Below the pieces are notes generated by a model that did not search any database, had not been told where the DNA came from, and was given only the letters and a program-made list of their open reading frames with translations. Shown here piece by piece: positions 1 through 7,133 of a DNA stretch of 11,505 nucleotides. The DNA is taken from positions 1-11,505 of the forward strand of contig JBCDJJ010000097.1 in the NCBI GenBank assembly GCA_038747915.1. The letters are read 5' to 3'. The stretch is from JBCDAP01 sp038747915 (GTDB taxonomy: Bacteria; Planctomycetota; Phycisphaerae; Phycisphaerales; UBA1924). Position 1 is the stretch's first letter. The number at the start of each line of letters is the position of its first letter. The position numbers were made by a program, and so were the translations under genes.

Positions 1-4
1 GCGG

Positions 5-78
5 GTGCCACTGGTGGCTTGCCCACCAGTGCGAACGCCAAAGCCCTTGAACACTGGCGGGCAAGCCGCCAGTGGCAC
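5..78. repeat. Twin REP-like hairpins in inverted orientation
   Basis: Two 27-base arms (5-31 and 52-78) are inverted copies of each other with 25 of 27 positions matching, separated by 20 bases. Each arm is itself a hairpin: a 9-bp stem (9-17 with 23-31; 52-60 with 66-74) around a 5-base loop (CTTGC or GCAAG). The two differences between arms fall on the two partners of one base pair (T15-A25 in the left arm, C58-G68 in the right), so pairing is kept. This is the form of REP/BIME-type elements spread by RAYT-like enzymes. That origin is inferred; no such enzyme is encoded here. The rest of 1-350, apart from the terminator at 268-301, shows no convincing gene. Confidence 0.75.
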
Positions 79-267
79 GCAAGTCCCGGAGTCGGTCGAT
101 CCACCGCGAAGACTGGCGAGACGAGTTGACTTGGTCTGCTCGAAGAGTCACTTGCACCCCCACAGCCCACCATATGGCGCAGGACATCACCAGACTCTGG
201 CCCCCTTCGCACACCGCTCGCCCTCGCGGCAGTCGGGCACCGGGTGCCGGACGAGGCCCGGTCAACG

Positions 268-301
268 AAAAAACCCCAGCGGCGTGATGTGCCACCGGGG
301 T
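268..301 (-). terminator. Rho-independent terminator of the large secreted protein gene
   Basis: Read on the minus strand, an 11-bp stem (301-291 with 283-273, including two G-T wobbles) closes a 7-base loop and is followed by a run of six T (273-268). It lies 50 bases past the stop of the gene ending at 351 and is correctly oriented for it. Stem plus U-tract makes this the best intrinsic terminator in the window. Confidence 0.8.
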
Positions 302-350
302 CTCGAATCAGTCAGCAGCGGTCATGCCACATGAGCGGTCGCGTGACCTC

Positions 351-2168
351 TTACGGGCAAGACAGCCTGCCCGCCGGATCCCCCTCGCCAAAGGCGAGCA
401 GCACGATCGTGTAGTCGTCGACATCGGTCGTCCCATCGAGATTGACATCGCCGTCCAAACGGCCGTTGGGAGCTGGTAGACCGAAGTTAAGCAGCACGTT
501 GATAAAATCGTCCACACTCACGATGTAGTCGTCGTCGGTGTCGCCCTCGAGGAACAGTCCGTTCGCAACGAGGATCGCGATCAACGCGGCCTCGTCGTCG
601 GCATCGAGATCGCCATCGGCGTCGAGGTCGAACTCGGTGACGTACGCGGGGTCGCCGGTCATCGCGCCGCCATTGAAGACGATGCACCGCAGGCCGAACA
701 GATCGCCCTCGATATCGATCGTGCAGTCGCGGTTGCCATCGCCGAGCTCGAACCCGGGAACCAGCGCATCGAAGCTCGTCAGGTCGTCCGCATCGATGTC
801 GCAGTCGTCGTCGAGGTCGAGCGCACGGATATACGCCGCCTCGCCGAGCGTGGCGCCGCCCTGGGTCACGATGGTGTCCAGCGCCGCTCGATCGGCGCAC
901 CGATCGACCACGCAGTCCATGTTGGCATCACCAGGGACGAAGCCGTAGAGCGCGAACACGATCGTCAGATCGTCGGCGTCGATGTCGCCATCGTCGTCGA
1001 GGTCCGCCGCCTCACGATCGTCGTCATCGAAGGTCGGGGCCGCGAAGGGCGTTGCCAGGGCAACCTGCGCTTGGAAGGCCAGGGCATCTTGGCAGTCGAG
1101 CACATCGTCGTCCACGAGGTCGAGCCGGTCCGCATCGGCCACCCCGCCCTGTGAGCCGAGCGACACGACGCCGGGCCCCACGGGGATCGTGCACACGCCG
1201 CTGGTGGGCGGCCCGCCGAACTCGGTGGTCATCCCGGTCGATTCAAAGGTCGCGGTCCCGAACCCGATGGTGGTCGAGCCGATGGTCGCGACAGAGTAGT
1301 CGAGCGGGCTGGAGGATTCGCTCTGCGCATCGGGCACCGGCACCGGCGGTGTGGTCTCGGTGCCCTGGCCTGGGTTATCGAGGCTTGATGAGTCGCTGCC
1401 CGAGCCATCCATCGGGCACCTGAAGCTCATGGGTGTCCGGATGGCCACATCCGTGCTCACGCTGACGAGCAGATCGGTCGGCCCGGAGAGGGTGTACTCC
1501 GCGATCGCGATGCTGCTGGCGGCGCCCGACGACATGATGAACGCGGGCGGGAAGCACGTGCAGTTATCGGTCGTGCCCCCAGCCGCCCTGCTGCTGGACT
1601 CGGCCCGCAAGCGGTTGGAGTCGCTCGGCGCCTCTGGGATTCGGACGAACGCCCGGCGATCACCAGTCGTGGCCGGCGCCGTCGCTGTGGCGGTTCCCGG
1701 GCCGCCGGCAAACCCGGCGCCCCCGCCGGTGGTCGAGAAGCACGTCACGATCTCGTCGATGCCGCCACAGGGACACACCGGCGGGTCGTCGATCACATCA
1801 ACCCAGATGAGCGTGTCGCCCCGGTTGACCGACAACGCGGTCGCGAGCCCGAGACTGCTCGTGAGCGACGCGACCGACGGGGTCCCGAACCACGCGTTGA
1901 ACTGAAAACTGGTTTCAATCTCGATGAGGTCCTGCGCCCGGAGCTTGCACTGCGTCCGGCTGAGGCACATGACTGTCTCCAAGTCGGTATCGAAGACAAA
2001 CGTGCCATCCACCGTGTTGTCGCCGTCATTCGTCGCTGTGAACACGAAGGGTGGCGGATCTCCATCCCACACGACCACGGTGAAGGGCTGCGCACCGGCG
2101 AGCGATGCCACCGCGGCGGTTCCCAGAGACAACATCAGCGCACACCGTGCGAACTGCTGTGCAATCAT
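351..2168 (-). CDS. Secreted protein with dockerin-like EF-hand repeats
   Basis: This is a 605-residue exported protein. The start is the ATG at 2168, because GGAGG stands 6 bases upstream. The frame is open further up (ATG at 2192 and 2246) without such a site. Residues 1-26 form a signal peptide with a hydrophobic core and a cleavage region around SLAGAQ. Residues 27 to about 360 are a Ser/Thr/Gly-rich extracellular region with several Cys (for example VCPCGG, NCTCF) and match no family I can name. The C-terminal part carries Asp-rich loops of the type DLDDDGDIDADDL and GDANMDC at about residues 389, 413, 451, 476, 514, 542 and 573, as in type I dockerin-like modules. These probably bind calcium and may mediate cell-surface or complex attachment. 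The chain ends in Ser-Cys-Pro. A terminator follows at 268-301. Export and the calcium-loop fold are fairly sure; the biological role is unknown. Confidence 0.88.
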   Translation of the reverse strand: MIAQQFARCALMLSLGTAAVASLAGAQPFTVVVWDGDPPPFVFTATNDGDNTVDGTFVFDTDLETVMCLSRTQCKLRAQDLIEIETSFQFNAWFGTPSVASLTSSLGLATALSVNRGDTLIWVDVIDDPPVCPCGGIDEIVTCFSTTGGGAGFAGGPGTATATAPATTGDRRAFVRIPEAPSDSNRLRAESSSRAAGGTTDNCTCFPPAFIMSSGAASSIAIAEYTLSGPTDLLVSVSTDVAIRTPMSFRCPMDGSGSDSSSLDNPGQGTETTPPVPVPDAQSESSSPLDYSVATIGSTTIGFGTATFESTGMTTEFGGPPTSGVCTIPVGPGVVSLGSQGGVADADRLDLVDDDVLDCQDALAFQAQVALATPFAAPTFDDDDREAADLDDDGDIDADDLTIVFALYGFVPGDANMDCVVDRCADRAALDTIVTQGGATLGEAAYIRALDLDDDCDIDADDLTSFDALVPGFELGDGNRDCTIDIEGDLFGLRCIVFNGGAMTGDPAYVTEFDLDADGDLDADDEAALIAILVANGLFLEGDTDDDYIVSVDDFINVLLNFGLPAPNGRLDGDVNLDGTTDVDDYTIVLLAFGEGDPAGRLSCP

Positions 2169-2174
2169 TCGTAT

Positions 2175-2179
2175 CCTCC
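2175..2179 (-). promoter_or_regulatory. Shine-Dalgarno site that fixes the start at 2168
   Basis: GGAGG on the minus strand, 6 bases before the ATG at 2166-2168. It decides between three in-frame ATG codons and places the start directly before a normal signal peptide. Confidence 0.75.
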
Positions 2180-2857
2180 AAGCTCGTTTCATAGAACGAC
2201 GACCCGCGACCAGCGCGCGGGTGCGAAAACACATCCGTGAACCCACCCTACGTCGCCATGTCTCGATGCAAACATCAATCTGATGAGTGATTCAAAATAG
2301 TCCGGAACGATGGTGTGCTGAAATGAACGGTTCACATCCAATCGCTCGACGGACGACTCAGATCTGAATCCAGGCGGGCCTGTCACCCAAGGAACGAGGC
2401 GAAACAACTCAATGTGTCTGTGTTGTGGGCGTGTACTGACCCAGACATGCGGTGCCCGCACACGTATCGATACGGATCGAGGTGGTCGATAGTTGCGCGA
2501 CGCGACACACCGTCTGGTCGGCAACTTCGGCGAGCCCGACAAGGGCGCCGCCGCCTTTATCCGATGGCTCGGCGCGATATATCCCGATCGAGCAGCGCGA
2601 TCTCAACAGCTACCACACCGACACCCCCCGCTCTTCACGCGCAACTACCACCCCACGTTCACACGCTTCCGCCGCGTTCCCGAGTGCGGTCGTGGGAGTG
2701 TCCCGCTCCCACGAACATTTGCCCAAGATGCCCGGCGTTCGGCCGCGGCAGCGAGACGCGCTCGCCACCAGCGCCGGGTGCTGTGCAGACCACCGCGCCG
2801 CGGTCTTCGACGCGCCGTGTGCCACCGGCCGCTCGCCCGCCAGTGCGCCCCCGCAAC
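2180..2857. other. Gene-poor stretch
   Basis: About 680 bases lie between two minus-strand genes. The first part (about 2250-2450) is less GC-rich and must contain the promoter of the secreted protein gene, but I see no clear -35/-10 pair. Several open frames cross the stretch on both strands. None has a plausible ribosome site or a protein-like composition; they are rich in Arg, Ala, Pro and His, as expected of non-coding high-GC DNA. The one clear structure is the inverted repeat at 2690-2714. Confidence 0.5.
2690..2714. terminator. Inverted repeat, possible terminator
   Basis: A perfect 9-bp stem (TCGTGGGAG at 2690-2698 with CTCCCACGA at 2706-2714) closes a 7-base loop. It lies about 145 bases past the stop of the minus-strand membrane protein gene (2858). 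There is no T-run on either side, so it could be a transcript-end stabilising hairpin or a REP-like repeat rather than an intrinsic terminator. Confidence 0.4.
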
Positions 2858-3865
2858 TCACCCCACCCCAGCCGGCCCGCCCATCGCCGCGCGCTGCTTC
2901 AGCTCCGGCGTGATCTCCCGAACCTCCTGCGCCATCCGTGTGTTCGGGAACTCCTCGATGATCCGCTGACCGAGCTCCACCGCCGCTGCGTACTCGTGGT
3001 CCTGCACCAGCAGCTTGAACCGCAGCCCGAGATTCTCACGGCTCTTCGAGATCACACCCCGCGCCACCTCCGCGAGCGGCGCCGCCTCCGCTGGCGTGAG
3101 ATACGCATCCAGCTCCTTCAGCAGCGACATGGCCTCGTCCACCGAGTCGGTGTCCGCTGCGCCGAGGAACCGCCGCTCCAACTCCCGCCGGTACCGCTCC
3201 CGCGCCGCGTCGATCCGGTGCCGCAGATCCCGTGCCTGGTGCGCCTCGGGGTGCAGCCGCTGAATCCGGGCCGCCTCCGCGTACGCGTCCGGCCACTGCT
3301 GCCGCTCGACGAGCGCATCGAGCCGCGTGATGCCCTCGCCGACCGACCGCTCGATCGCGCCCGAGCGCGCCTCGTCGATCCGCCGGCGGAACCGCTCCGC
3401 ATCACCGCGGTACCCGAACCGCTCCGCCAGTTCCTCGGTCAGCACCAGCGCCGCCTCCCAGTCGCTCTCGCGGATGTCCTGCTCGATCGCTGCAATCAAC
3501 AGTTGACGCTCGTCCTTGCGGTGCAGCACGCGCTTCGCTGCCTCGCTCAGCCCCGACTCACGCTGCATCTGCCGCATCACCCGGACAAGCTCGACCGTCT
3601 CACCGCCCTGCGCCGTATCCCGGAACCGCAGCGCCAGCAGCGCCGCCACCGGCATCGACACCGCGATCAACACCAGACCCGCGCCCGCCACTACGCTCGT
3701 CGGCTCCCGCACCGCCAGGATCGCGAAGATCACCGCGAGCAGCCCGTACCACGCCGCGACCAAAGTGATCGCCGTGGTGGCCGTCGTGTGACCCACGTGC
3801 TGAGCACCGGACTTCATCGGACGCGGATCAATCGAGCGGGCTTCACCGGACGAATCGGTCGACAT
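2858..3865 (-). CDS. Membrane-anchored helical (TPR-like) protein
   Basis: This is a 335-residue protein. The ATG at 3865 is chosen because GGGAGG (3876-3871) lies 5 bases upstream; earlier in-frame starts lack such a site. After a polar N-terminus come two hydrophobic segments at about residues 31-52 and 57-80, so the protein should sit in the cytoplasmic membrane as a hairpin. Residues about 90-335 are almost wholly amphipathic helix, rich in Arg, Glu and Ala. Units such as residues 200-235 (QQWPDAYAEAARIQRLHP) and 285-315 (DHEYAAAVELGQRIIEEFPN) read like tetratricopeptide-type helix pairs, suggesting a protein-protein interaction platform. No catalytic motif is visible. The gene is divergent from the yqaE-like gene with 163 bases between them. 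The TPR-like fold is inferred from pattern, not from a family match. Confidence 0.82.
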   Translation of the reverse strand: MSTDSSGEARSIDPRPMKSGAQHVGHTTATTAITLVAAWYGLLAVIFAILAVREPTSVVAGAGLVLIAVSMPVAALLALRFRDTAQGGETVELVRVMRQMQRESGLSEAAKRVLHRKDERQLLIAAIEQDIRESDWEAALVLTEELAERFGYRGDAERFRRRIDEARSGAIERSVGEGITRLDALVERQQWPDAYAEAARIQRLHPEAHQARDLRHRIDAARERYRRELERRFLGAADTDSVDEAMSLLKELDAYLTPAEAAPLAEVARGVISKSRENLGLRFKLLVQDHEYAAAVELGQRIIEEFPNTRMAQEVREITPELKQRAAMGGPAGVG

Positions 3866-4028
3866 CGGGACCTCCCGCATGGGCGGCCCGCCGAGTCCGC
3901 TTGACCCGCCAACGCCACCGGGCGACAACATCACCCCAGTGTAACCCACATGCCAAGAAAGCCGTTCAACCGCCTGCCGAACAATCACACGCTAGCTCCC
4001 GCAGCATTCACCATCGAAAAGGACAACC

Positions 4029-4187
4029 ATGGGCACACTCCTAATGGTCCTGCTCGCGATCTTCCTGCCGCCCGTCGCGGTGTTCCTCAAGGAAGGCGTC
4101 GGCAAGCACCTGTTGATCAATCTGATCCTCCTTCTCCTGTACTTCCCCGCAGCTATTCATGCACTGATCGTTGTACTCAAAGACTGA
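4029..4187 (+). CDS. yqaE: YqaE/Pmp3 family small membrane protein
   Basis: This is a 52-residue protein of the YqaE/Pmp3 (UPF0057) family, small hydrophobic proteolipids of the cytoplasmic membrane linked to membrane potential and stress tolerance in other organisms. The ATG at 4029 has AAGGA five bases upstream (4019-4023). The sequence has the family layout: a first membrane helix (about residues 2-20) ending in the signature FLPPVAVFLKEGVGKH, then a second helix (about 28-50) containing NLILLLLYFPAAIHAL. In the family this reads roughly as PP-x-x-V-x-L, a short polar turn, and then N-x-x-L-x-x-x-x-x-x-P-x-x-I-H-A. Length matches the family's usual 50-60 residues. The hydrolase gene starts only 17 bases after its stop, so the two are probably co-transcribed. 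Precise physiological role unknown. Confidence 0.88.
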   Translation: MGTLLMVLLAIFLPPVAVFLKEGVGKHLLINLILLLLYFPAAIHALIVVLKD

Positions 4188-4204
4188 TCCCTCGCCTCAC
4201 GCCC

Positions 4205-5023
4205 ATGCACCCACGCTTCGCACAGCTGCCAAGCGCCCTCCGCGCGCGCGCAACGATCACCCGCCTCGCGGACAACGTCCCCGTGCTGCTCGCCCACCCG
4301 ACCGAGGGATGGGCCGATGACGCGCCGCCCGAGCCCCGCGCCGCGCCGCTCATGCTCTGGTTCCACGGCCGCACCGCCAACAAGGAGCTCGACCCCGGTC
4401 GATACCTCCGATGGGTCCGCGCCGGCATCGGTGCGTGCGCGGTCGACCTGCCGGGCCACGGCGAGCGCGCGATCGACGGATGGGACGACTCCGACCACAC
4501 ACTCCGCGTCGCGGCCCAAGCGGTCGACGAGGTCGACCGCCTCGTCGATGCCATCGAGGCCGATCCGAAGGTGTCCGCCTGGTTCGACACCTCGCGCATC
4601 GGCATCGGCGGCATGTCAGCGGGCGGCATGGTCACCCTCGCGAGGCTCTGCGCCCGCCACCACTTCCGGTGCGCCGCTGTCGAGTCGACCGCTGGCGACT
4701 GGTCCGCGATGGCCGGCACCGACTTCGCCCAGGAGCCCTGGTTCACATCGCTCGACCCCGGTGCGCGCCTGGCGGCGTGGCGACCCATCCCGGTGCTCGC
4801 GCTGCACTCCGAGGCCGACCAGACCGTGCCCTTCGCCGCGATGAGCGGGTTCATCGAACGGCTGCGGGCCCACTACACACTGAACGGCGCCGATCCCGAC
4901 CTCGTCGAGCTCAAGAGCTGGCCCAAAACCGGCGCCCCGTCCGAGCACGCCGGCTTCGGGCGCGTCGCGAACGAAGCCAAGAACACACAGGTCGGGTTCC
5001 TTACGCGCTGGCTCGGCGCCTGA
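4205..5023 (+). CDS. Alpha/beta hydrolase (serine hydrolase, dienelactone hydrolase/prolyl peptidase-like fold)
   Basis: This is a 272-residue cytoplasmic enzyme (no signal peptide) with the alpha/beta hydrolase layout. The oxyanion-strand motif LWFHGR is at residues 51-56 and a DLPGHGER loop at 81-88. The nucleophile elbow GGMSAGG has Ser138. The acid residue is probably Asp205 in LHSEADQTVPF, and the catalytic His is probably His248 in SEHAGF. These fit an esterase or peptidase of the same broad group as dienelactone hydrolases and the YqiA/S9-like hydrolases; the substrate cannot be told. The ATG at 4205 is the first in-frame Met after the upstream stop and has no clear Shine-Dalgarno site. 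Translation may be coupled to the YqaE-like gene 17 bases upstream. The frame remains open further up to about 3950, but that extension overlaps the YqaE gene in another frame. The gene converges on the next one with a 12-base gap and no visible terminator. Confidence 0.88.
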   Translation: MHPRFAQLPSALRARATITRLADNVPVLLAHPTEGWADDAPPEPRAAPLMLWFHGRTANKELDPGRYLRWVRAGIGACAVDLPGHGERAIDGWDDSDHTLRVAAQAVDEVDRLVDAIEADPKVSAWFDTSRIGIGGMSAGGMVTLARLCARHHFRCAAVESTAGDWSAMAGTDFAQEPWFTSLDPGARLAAWRPIPVLALHSEADQTVPFAAMSGFIERLRAHYTLNGADPDLVELKSWPKTGAPSEHAGFGRVANEAKNTQVGFLTRWLGA

Positions 5024-5035
5024 CCCTGCACATCG

Positions 5036-5917
5036 TCATGGGCAGCCGGCGACCGATGCACGCATCAACGCCGCGGGGTCAAAGGCGTCGACAGTGGGAT
5101 CGCCAATAAGGTCGGCACCGGGATCGGTGTTGCGCAGATCGAGACGGAACGCCGCGTAGTCTGCCGCGTTGATGAGCGCATCGGCGTTGAGATCCGCGCC
5201 GGAGCACGGGCCGAGGCCGTTCGGCGCACCGTCGAGCCGCACATCGTCGAAGTCGACCTCCACGCCCGGCGCCTCGGGCGTGTCCTCGAGGTTCAGGTTG
5301 ATCAGGCGGATCTCAAGCTCACCATTTAGGTGCGGGTGCGTGTCGCGCACCACCAGCCCCACGATCGATGTGCGGAACTCGCCCTCGGGGATCTCGTCCG
5401 CGAGCGTGTTGAAGTCCTCCGCGACAACCTGGCCACCCGCGAGCACCTGCACGGCGTACCCCGGGAACCCATCGAGATCGAACACGCCGAGCGTGTCGAA
5501 CGGCGGAAGACCAGCACACGAGGCGATGTTGCCGACCTCGACGATGAGTGTGTACGTGGTGTTGGGCTGAAGCTGGGCGCCGAGCTGCTGACGCAGGCCG
5601 ACGGGCCCGAGACCGATCGACGCCGGGTTGTCCAGGAAGATCAGCGCCGCGTTGCGGCCCTCTGGCGCATCTGCTTGGTTGAAACAGTCCGAGCCCGTGG
5701 GATTGATCACGCCCGTGAAGTTGTTGGCGAACCCGCCCAGCACGGTGTCGGGGTCGAAGGCGAGCCAATCAGCCACTGGGCCGACGGGGAAGGTGCCATC
5801 GAGTGCGAAGTCGGCCTCGAAGCCGGCGTTGGCGATCGGGATGGGGGCTGCACCCGCGGTGGCTGTTGTGCCGAGGGCCAGTGCTCCAGCGGTCAGCACG
5901 ATCGGTCGGATGATCAC
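5036..5917 (-). CDS. Secreted jelly-roll-like protein with C-terminal dockerin-like module
   Basis: This is a 293-residue exported protein. The start is the GTG at 5917, with GGAG 6 bases upstream and a signal peptide right after it (residues 1-24, hydrophobic core IVLTAGALALGTTA, cleavage near AGA/AP). The frame stays open upstream to 6463, but that part shadows the lipoprotein gene. Mature residues 27-230 open with IANAGFEADF and contain a series of beta-strand-like stretches (for example TTYTLIVEVGN at 120-130, YAVQVLAGGQVV at 154-165, and VDFDDVRLDG at 221-230). This resembles the carbohydrate-binding-like, choice-of-anchor type beta-sandwich proteins common in planctomycetes and PEP-CTERM bacteria. 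Residues 240-280 hold two Asp-rich calcium-type loops (ADLNADALINAADY and DLIGDPTVDAFD). The chain ends in Gly-Cys-Pro, like the larger secreted protein in this window. Ligand unknown. Confidence 0.85.
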   Translation of the reverse strand: MIIRPIVLTAGALALGTTATAGAAPIPIANAGFEADFALDGTFPVGPVADWLAFDPDTVLGGFANNFTGVINPTGSDCFNQADAPEGRNAALIFLDNPASIGLGPVGLRQQLGAQLQPNTTYTLIVEVGNIASCAGLPPFDTLGVFDLDGFPGYAVQVLAGGQVVAEDFNTLADEIPEGEFRTSIVGLVVRDTHPHLNGELEIRLINLNLEDTPEAPGVEVDFDDVRLDGAPNGLGPCSGADLNADALINAADYAAFRLDLRNTDPGADLIGDPTVDAFDPAALMRASVAGCP

Positions 5918-6092
5918 GGGTGGCTCCGGGTCTGGTGCGGGACGCGAATCGCCGCGCGCGACAGACCGCGCCGCCCATGCTGAGCGAGAGCCACGGTGCG
6001 GAGCGCTGAGGAGGCGATCGACGAAACCTACGATTCGCCCGGCGCATCTCCAAGCAGCGAAGACCGTGTTTGTGATCGCCCGGGCAGGCGCG

Positions 6093-6503
6093 TTACTCGG
6101 CCGGGGTGGGATCCTCGCCCTCTGTCTCGACTTCTTCGTCCTCCTCCTCGTCGTCGCCGGAGAAGCTGAGGAGGGGGATCGTCGAGTCGATGTTGGAGAT
6201 GGTCTTGCGGAGCGAGGCGAGGTGATCGTCGAGCTTGGTGAGCGTGAGGTCGGTCGAGGTGAGAGTGGTGTCGATCGACGCCAGGGTCTCGTTGATGGAG
6301 TCGAGCAGCTCGAGGCGGAGCTGCAGGGCTTCGAGTTGCTCGTTGGCGCGGGTGACCTCGTCGAGCCGCTGCTCGGTGTCGGCGAGTTTGACGTTGGCGC
6401 TCTCCAGCTCGGTGCGGATGTCGTTGAAGACGCACGCGGGGAGCGCGGGGAGGGCGAGTGCACCGAGGAGGAGGAGGCCGAGGTGTGGTCTGGGTGTGGT
6501 CAT
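6093..6503 (-). CDS. Small coiled-coil lipoprotein
   Basis: This is a 136-residue protein with a lipoprotein signal: Arg5, a Leu/Ala-rich core (residues 8-20) and the lipobox LPAC with the lipid-modified Cys at residue 24. Residues about 27-113 show a heptad-like run of Leu/Ile with Glu, Asp, Asn and Thr (for example LADTEQRLDEVTRANEQLEA), predicted to be a long coiled coil of the tail-fibre/Lpp-like kind. The C-terminus (about 117-136) is very acidic (DDEEEDEEVETEGED). It is probably anchored in the outer or inner membrane facing the periplasm and oligomeric. AGGG lies 8 bases before the ATG, a fair ribosome site. The next gene downstream (start 5917) is on the same strand 175 bases away, so co-transcription is possible but not shown. 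No enzymatic motif. Confidence 0.82.
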   Translation of the reverse strand: MTTPRPHLGLLLLGALALPALPACVFNDIRTELESANVKLADTEQRLDEVTRANEQLEALQLRLELLDSINETLASIDTTLTSTDLTLTKLDDHLASLRKTISNIDSTIPLLSFSGDDEEEDEEVETEGEDPTPAE

Positions 6504-6809
6504 GGCCGGAACCCTAGCGGCGAGTGCCCCCGGGCGAGCGGGACACCCGCACCACAGAACAGCGAGGTGTGATGGAGTGCATCGCGTGTCTGAGGCAACA
6601 ACTTGCGCACTCGGGCGAGGTGCGGGGAGCGGTCAGCGACCGCGTGGGGGCGCGGGTTGACGAGCGCCGGATCGTGGGTCGCGCCGGCGCACGCGTTGGG
6701 GTGGATTGACCTCGTGGTGTAGCGCGTGTGCAGGGGGAGGGATCCCCCGGCCGCCCCCTCGCGGTGGTACGCGGGACGGTGTGGGTGGGCGCGGGGGGTC
6801 GGTGGCGGG

Positions 6810-6986
6810 TCAGTCCGCGGGCTCGCGCCCGCGGCTCGTGTTGGGTCGTGCGGTGTTGTGGTTGGGGGTGTGGATCTTGCAGAGGTCGGGGATAGTGAGA
6901 TGGGGATTGAGCAGATCGCCGGGGATGGCCCGCTCACACTCGGAGAGGGCGGGGGGCGGACGCCTGCGTGTTGAGGGGTGACGCAC
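6810..6986 (-). pseudogene. Possible relic of a small HTH-like protein
   Basis: A 58-codon frame (GTG at 6986, TGA at 6810) reads, in its middle, ALSECERAIPGDLLNPHLTI followed by PDLCKIH. This has the spacing of a small helix-turn-helix-like segment and mostly G or C at third codon positions. An ATG at 6990 in another frame gives MSASPLNTQA before a stop, so one frameshift between them would join a plausible N-terminus to this segment. The end of the frame runs through the palindromic hairpin at 6815-6834, so the C-terminus is probably not native. No ribosome site is visible. The idea rests on pattern only and may be chance. Confidence 0.2.
6815..6834. repeat. GC-rich hairpin
   Basis: A perfect 8-bp stem (CCGCGGGC at 6815-6822 with GCCCGCGG at 6827-6834) closes the 4-base loop TCGC, with no T-run on either side. 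It resembles the short REP-like hairpins seen elsewhere in the window in size, but has a different sequence. Confidence 0.5.
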
Positions 6987-7096
6987 TCATGGGGGCGAGG
7001 GTGCCCAGCTCGGGTAGCGTTGTCATCGGGAAAGGTGGAAGATTGTGGCTGATCACCAAGATTACCCACAGGGATTGTCGATGTGCGGGGGTTTTT

Positions 7097-7131
7097 CAAG
7101 GGGTTCGTGTCGGCAATGACACGCAGCCTTG
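7097..7131. terminator. Two-part stem directly behind the TIR gene
   Basis: An outer stem CAAGG/CCTTG (7097-7101 with 7127-7131) and an inner stem GTGTC/GACAC (7107-7111 with 7118-7122, loop GGCAAT) stack with small internal loops. It begins three bases past the TIR gene's stop codon, where a transcript end is expected. On the minus strand it is followed by A rather than T, so it is not a classical intrinsic terminator; on the plus strand the T-run lies before the stem. It could be a transcript-stabilising structure or chance. Confidence 0.25.
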
Positions 7132-7133
7132 GA

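Larger units (their letters stand above)
6504..7133. other. Intergenic stretch with hairpins and a possible gene relic
   Basis: This is 630 bases between two minus-strand genes. It includes the leader of the lipoprotein gene (6504 to about 6700), a G-run/C-run segment around 6735-6770, a GC-only hairpin (6815-6834), a possible relic reading frame (6810-6986) and a two-part stem behind the TIR gene (7097-7131). A 240-codon frame spans most of the stretch on the minus strand. Its product is a Pro/Thr/Ser/His-rich string without domain character, so it is not annotated. Confidence 0.5.

Noticed and set aside
233..250. GGCACC-G-GGTGCC palindrome
   Set aside because: A 6-bp stem with one central base is common in high-GC DNA, and no gene or second copy nearby gives it meaning.
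2493..2969. 158-codon plus-strand frame in the gene-poor stretch
   Set aside because: No ribosome site, Arg/Ala/Pro-rich product without domain character, and it overlaps the 3' end of the minus-strand gene.
2414..3904. 496-codon open frame on the plus strand
   Set aside because: It lies opposite the membrane protein gene (2858-3865) and encodes an Arg/Pro/His/Leu-rich string typical of an antisense shadow in high-GC DNA. The minus-strand gene has a ribosome site, membrane helices and protein-like composition.
3940..3955. Sigma-54-like site before the membrane protein gene (TGGCATG-N4-TTACA on the minus strand)
   Set aside because: The essential GC of the -12 element is AC here, and a single hit with two mismatches is expected by chance in a window of this size.
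3938..3969. Sigma-70-like TTGAAC and TACACT pair on the minus strand
   Set aside because: The spacing of 20 bases is too long for a normal promoter.
5918..6463. N-terminal extension of the 5036-5917 gene in the same frame
   Set aside because: The extension is the Ser/Pro/Thr/Arg-rich shadow of the lipoprotein gene. The GTG at 5917 has a Shine-Dalgarno site and starts a signal peptide.
5628..6572. 314-codon plus-strand frame
   Set aside because: Antisense shadow of the secreted protein and the lipoprotein, both of which have clear export signals.
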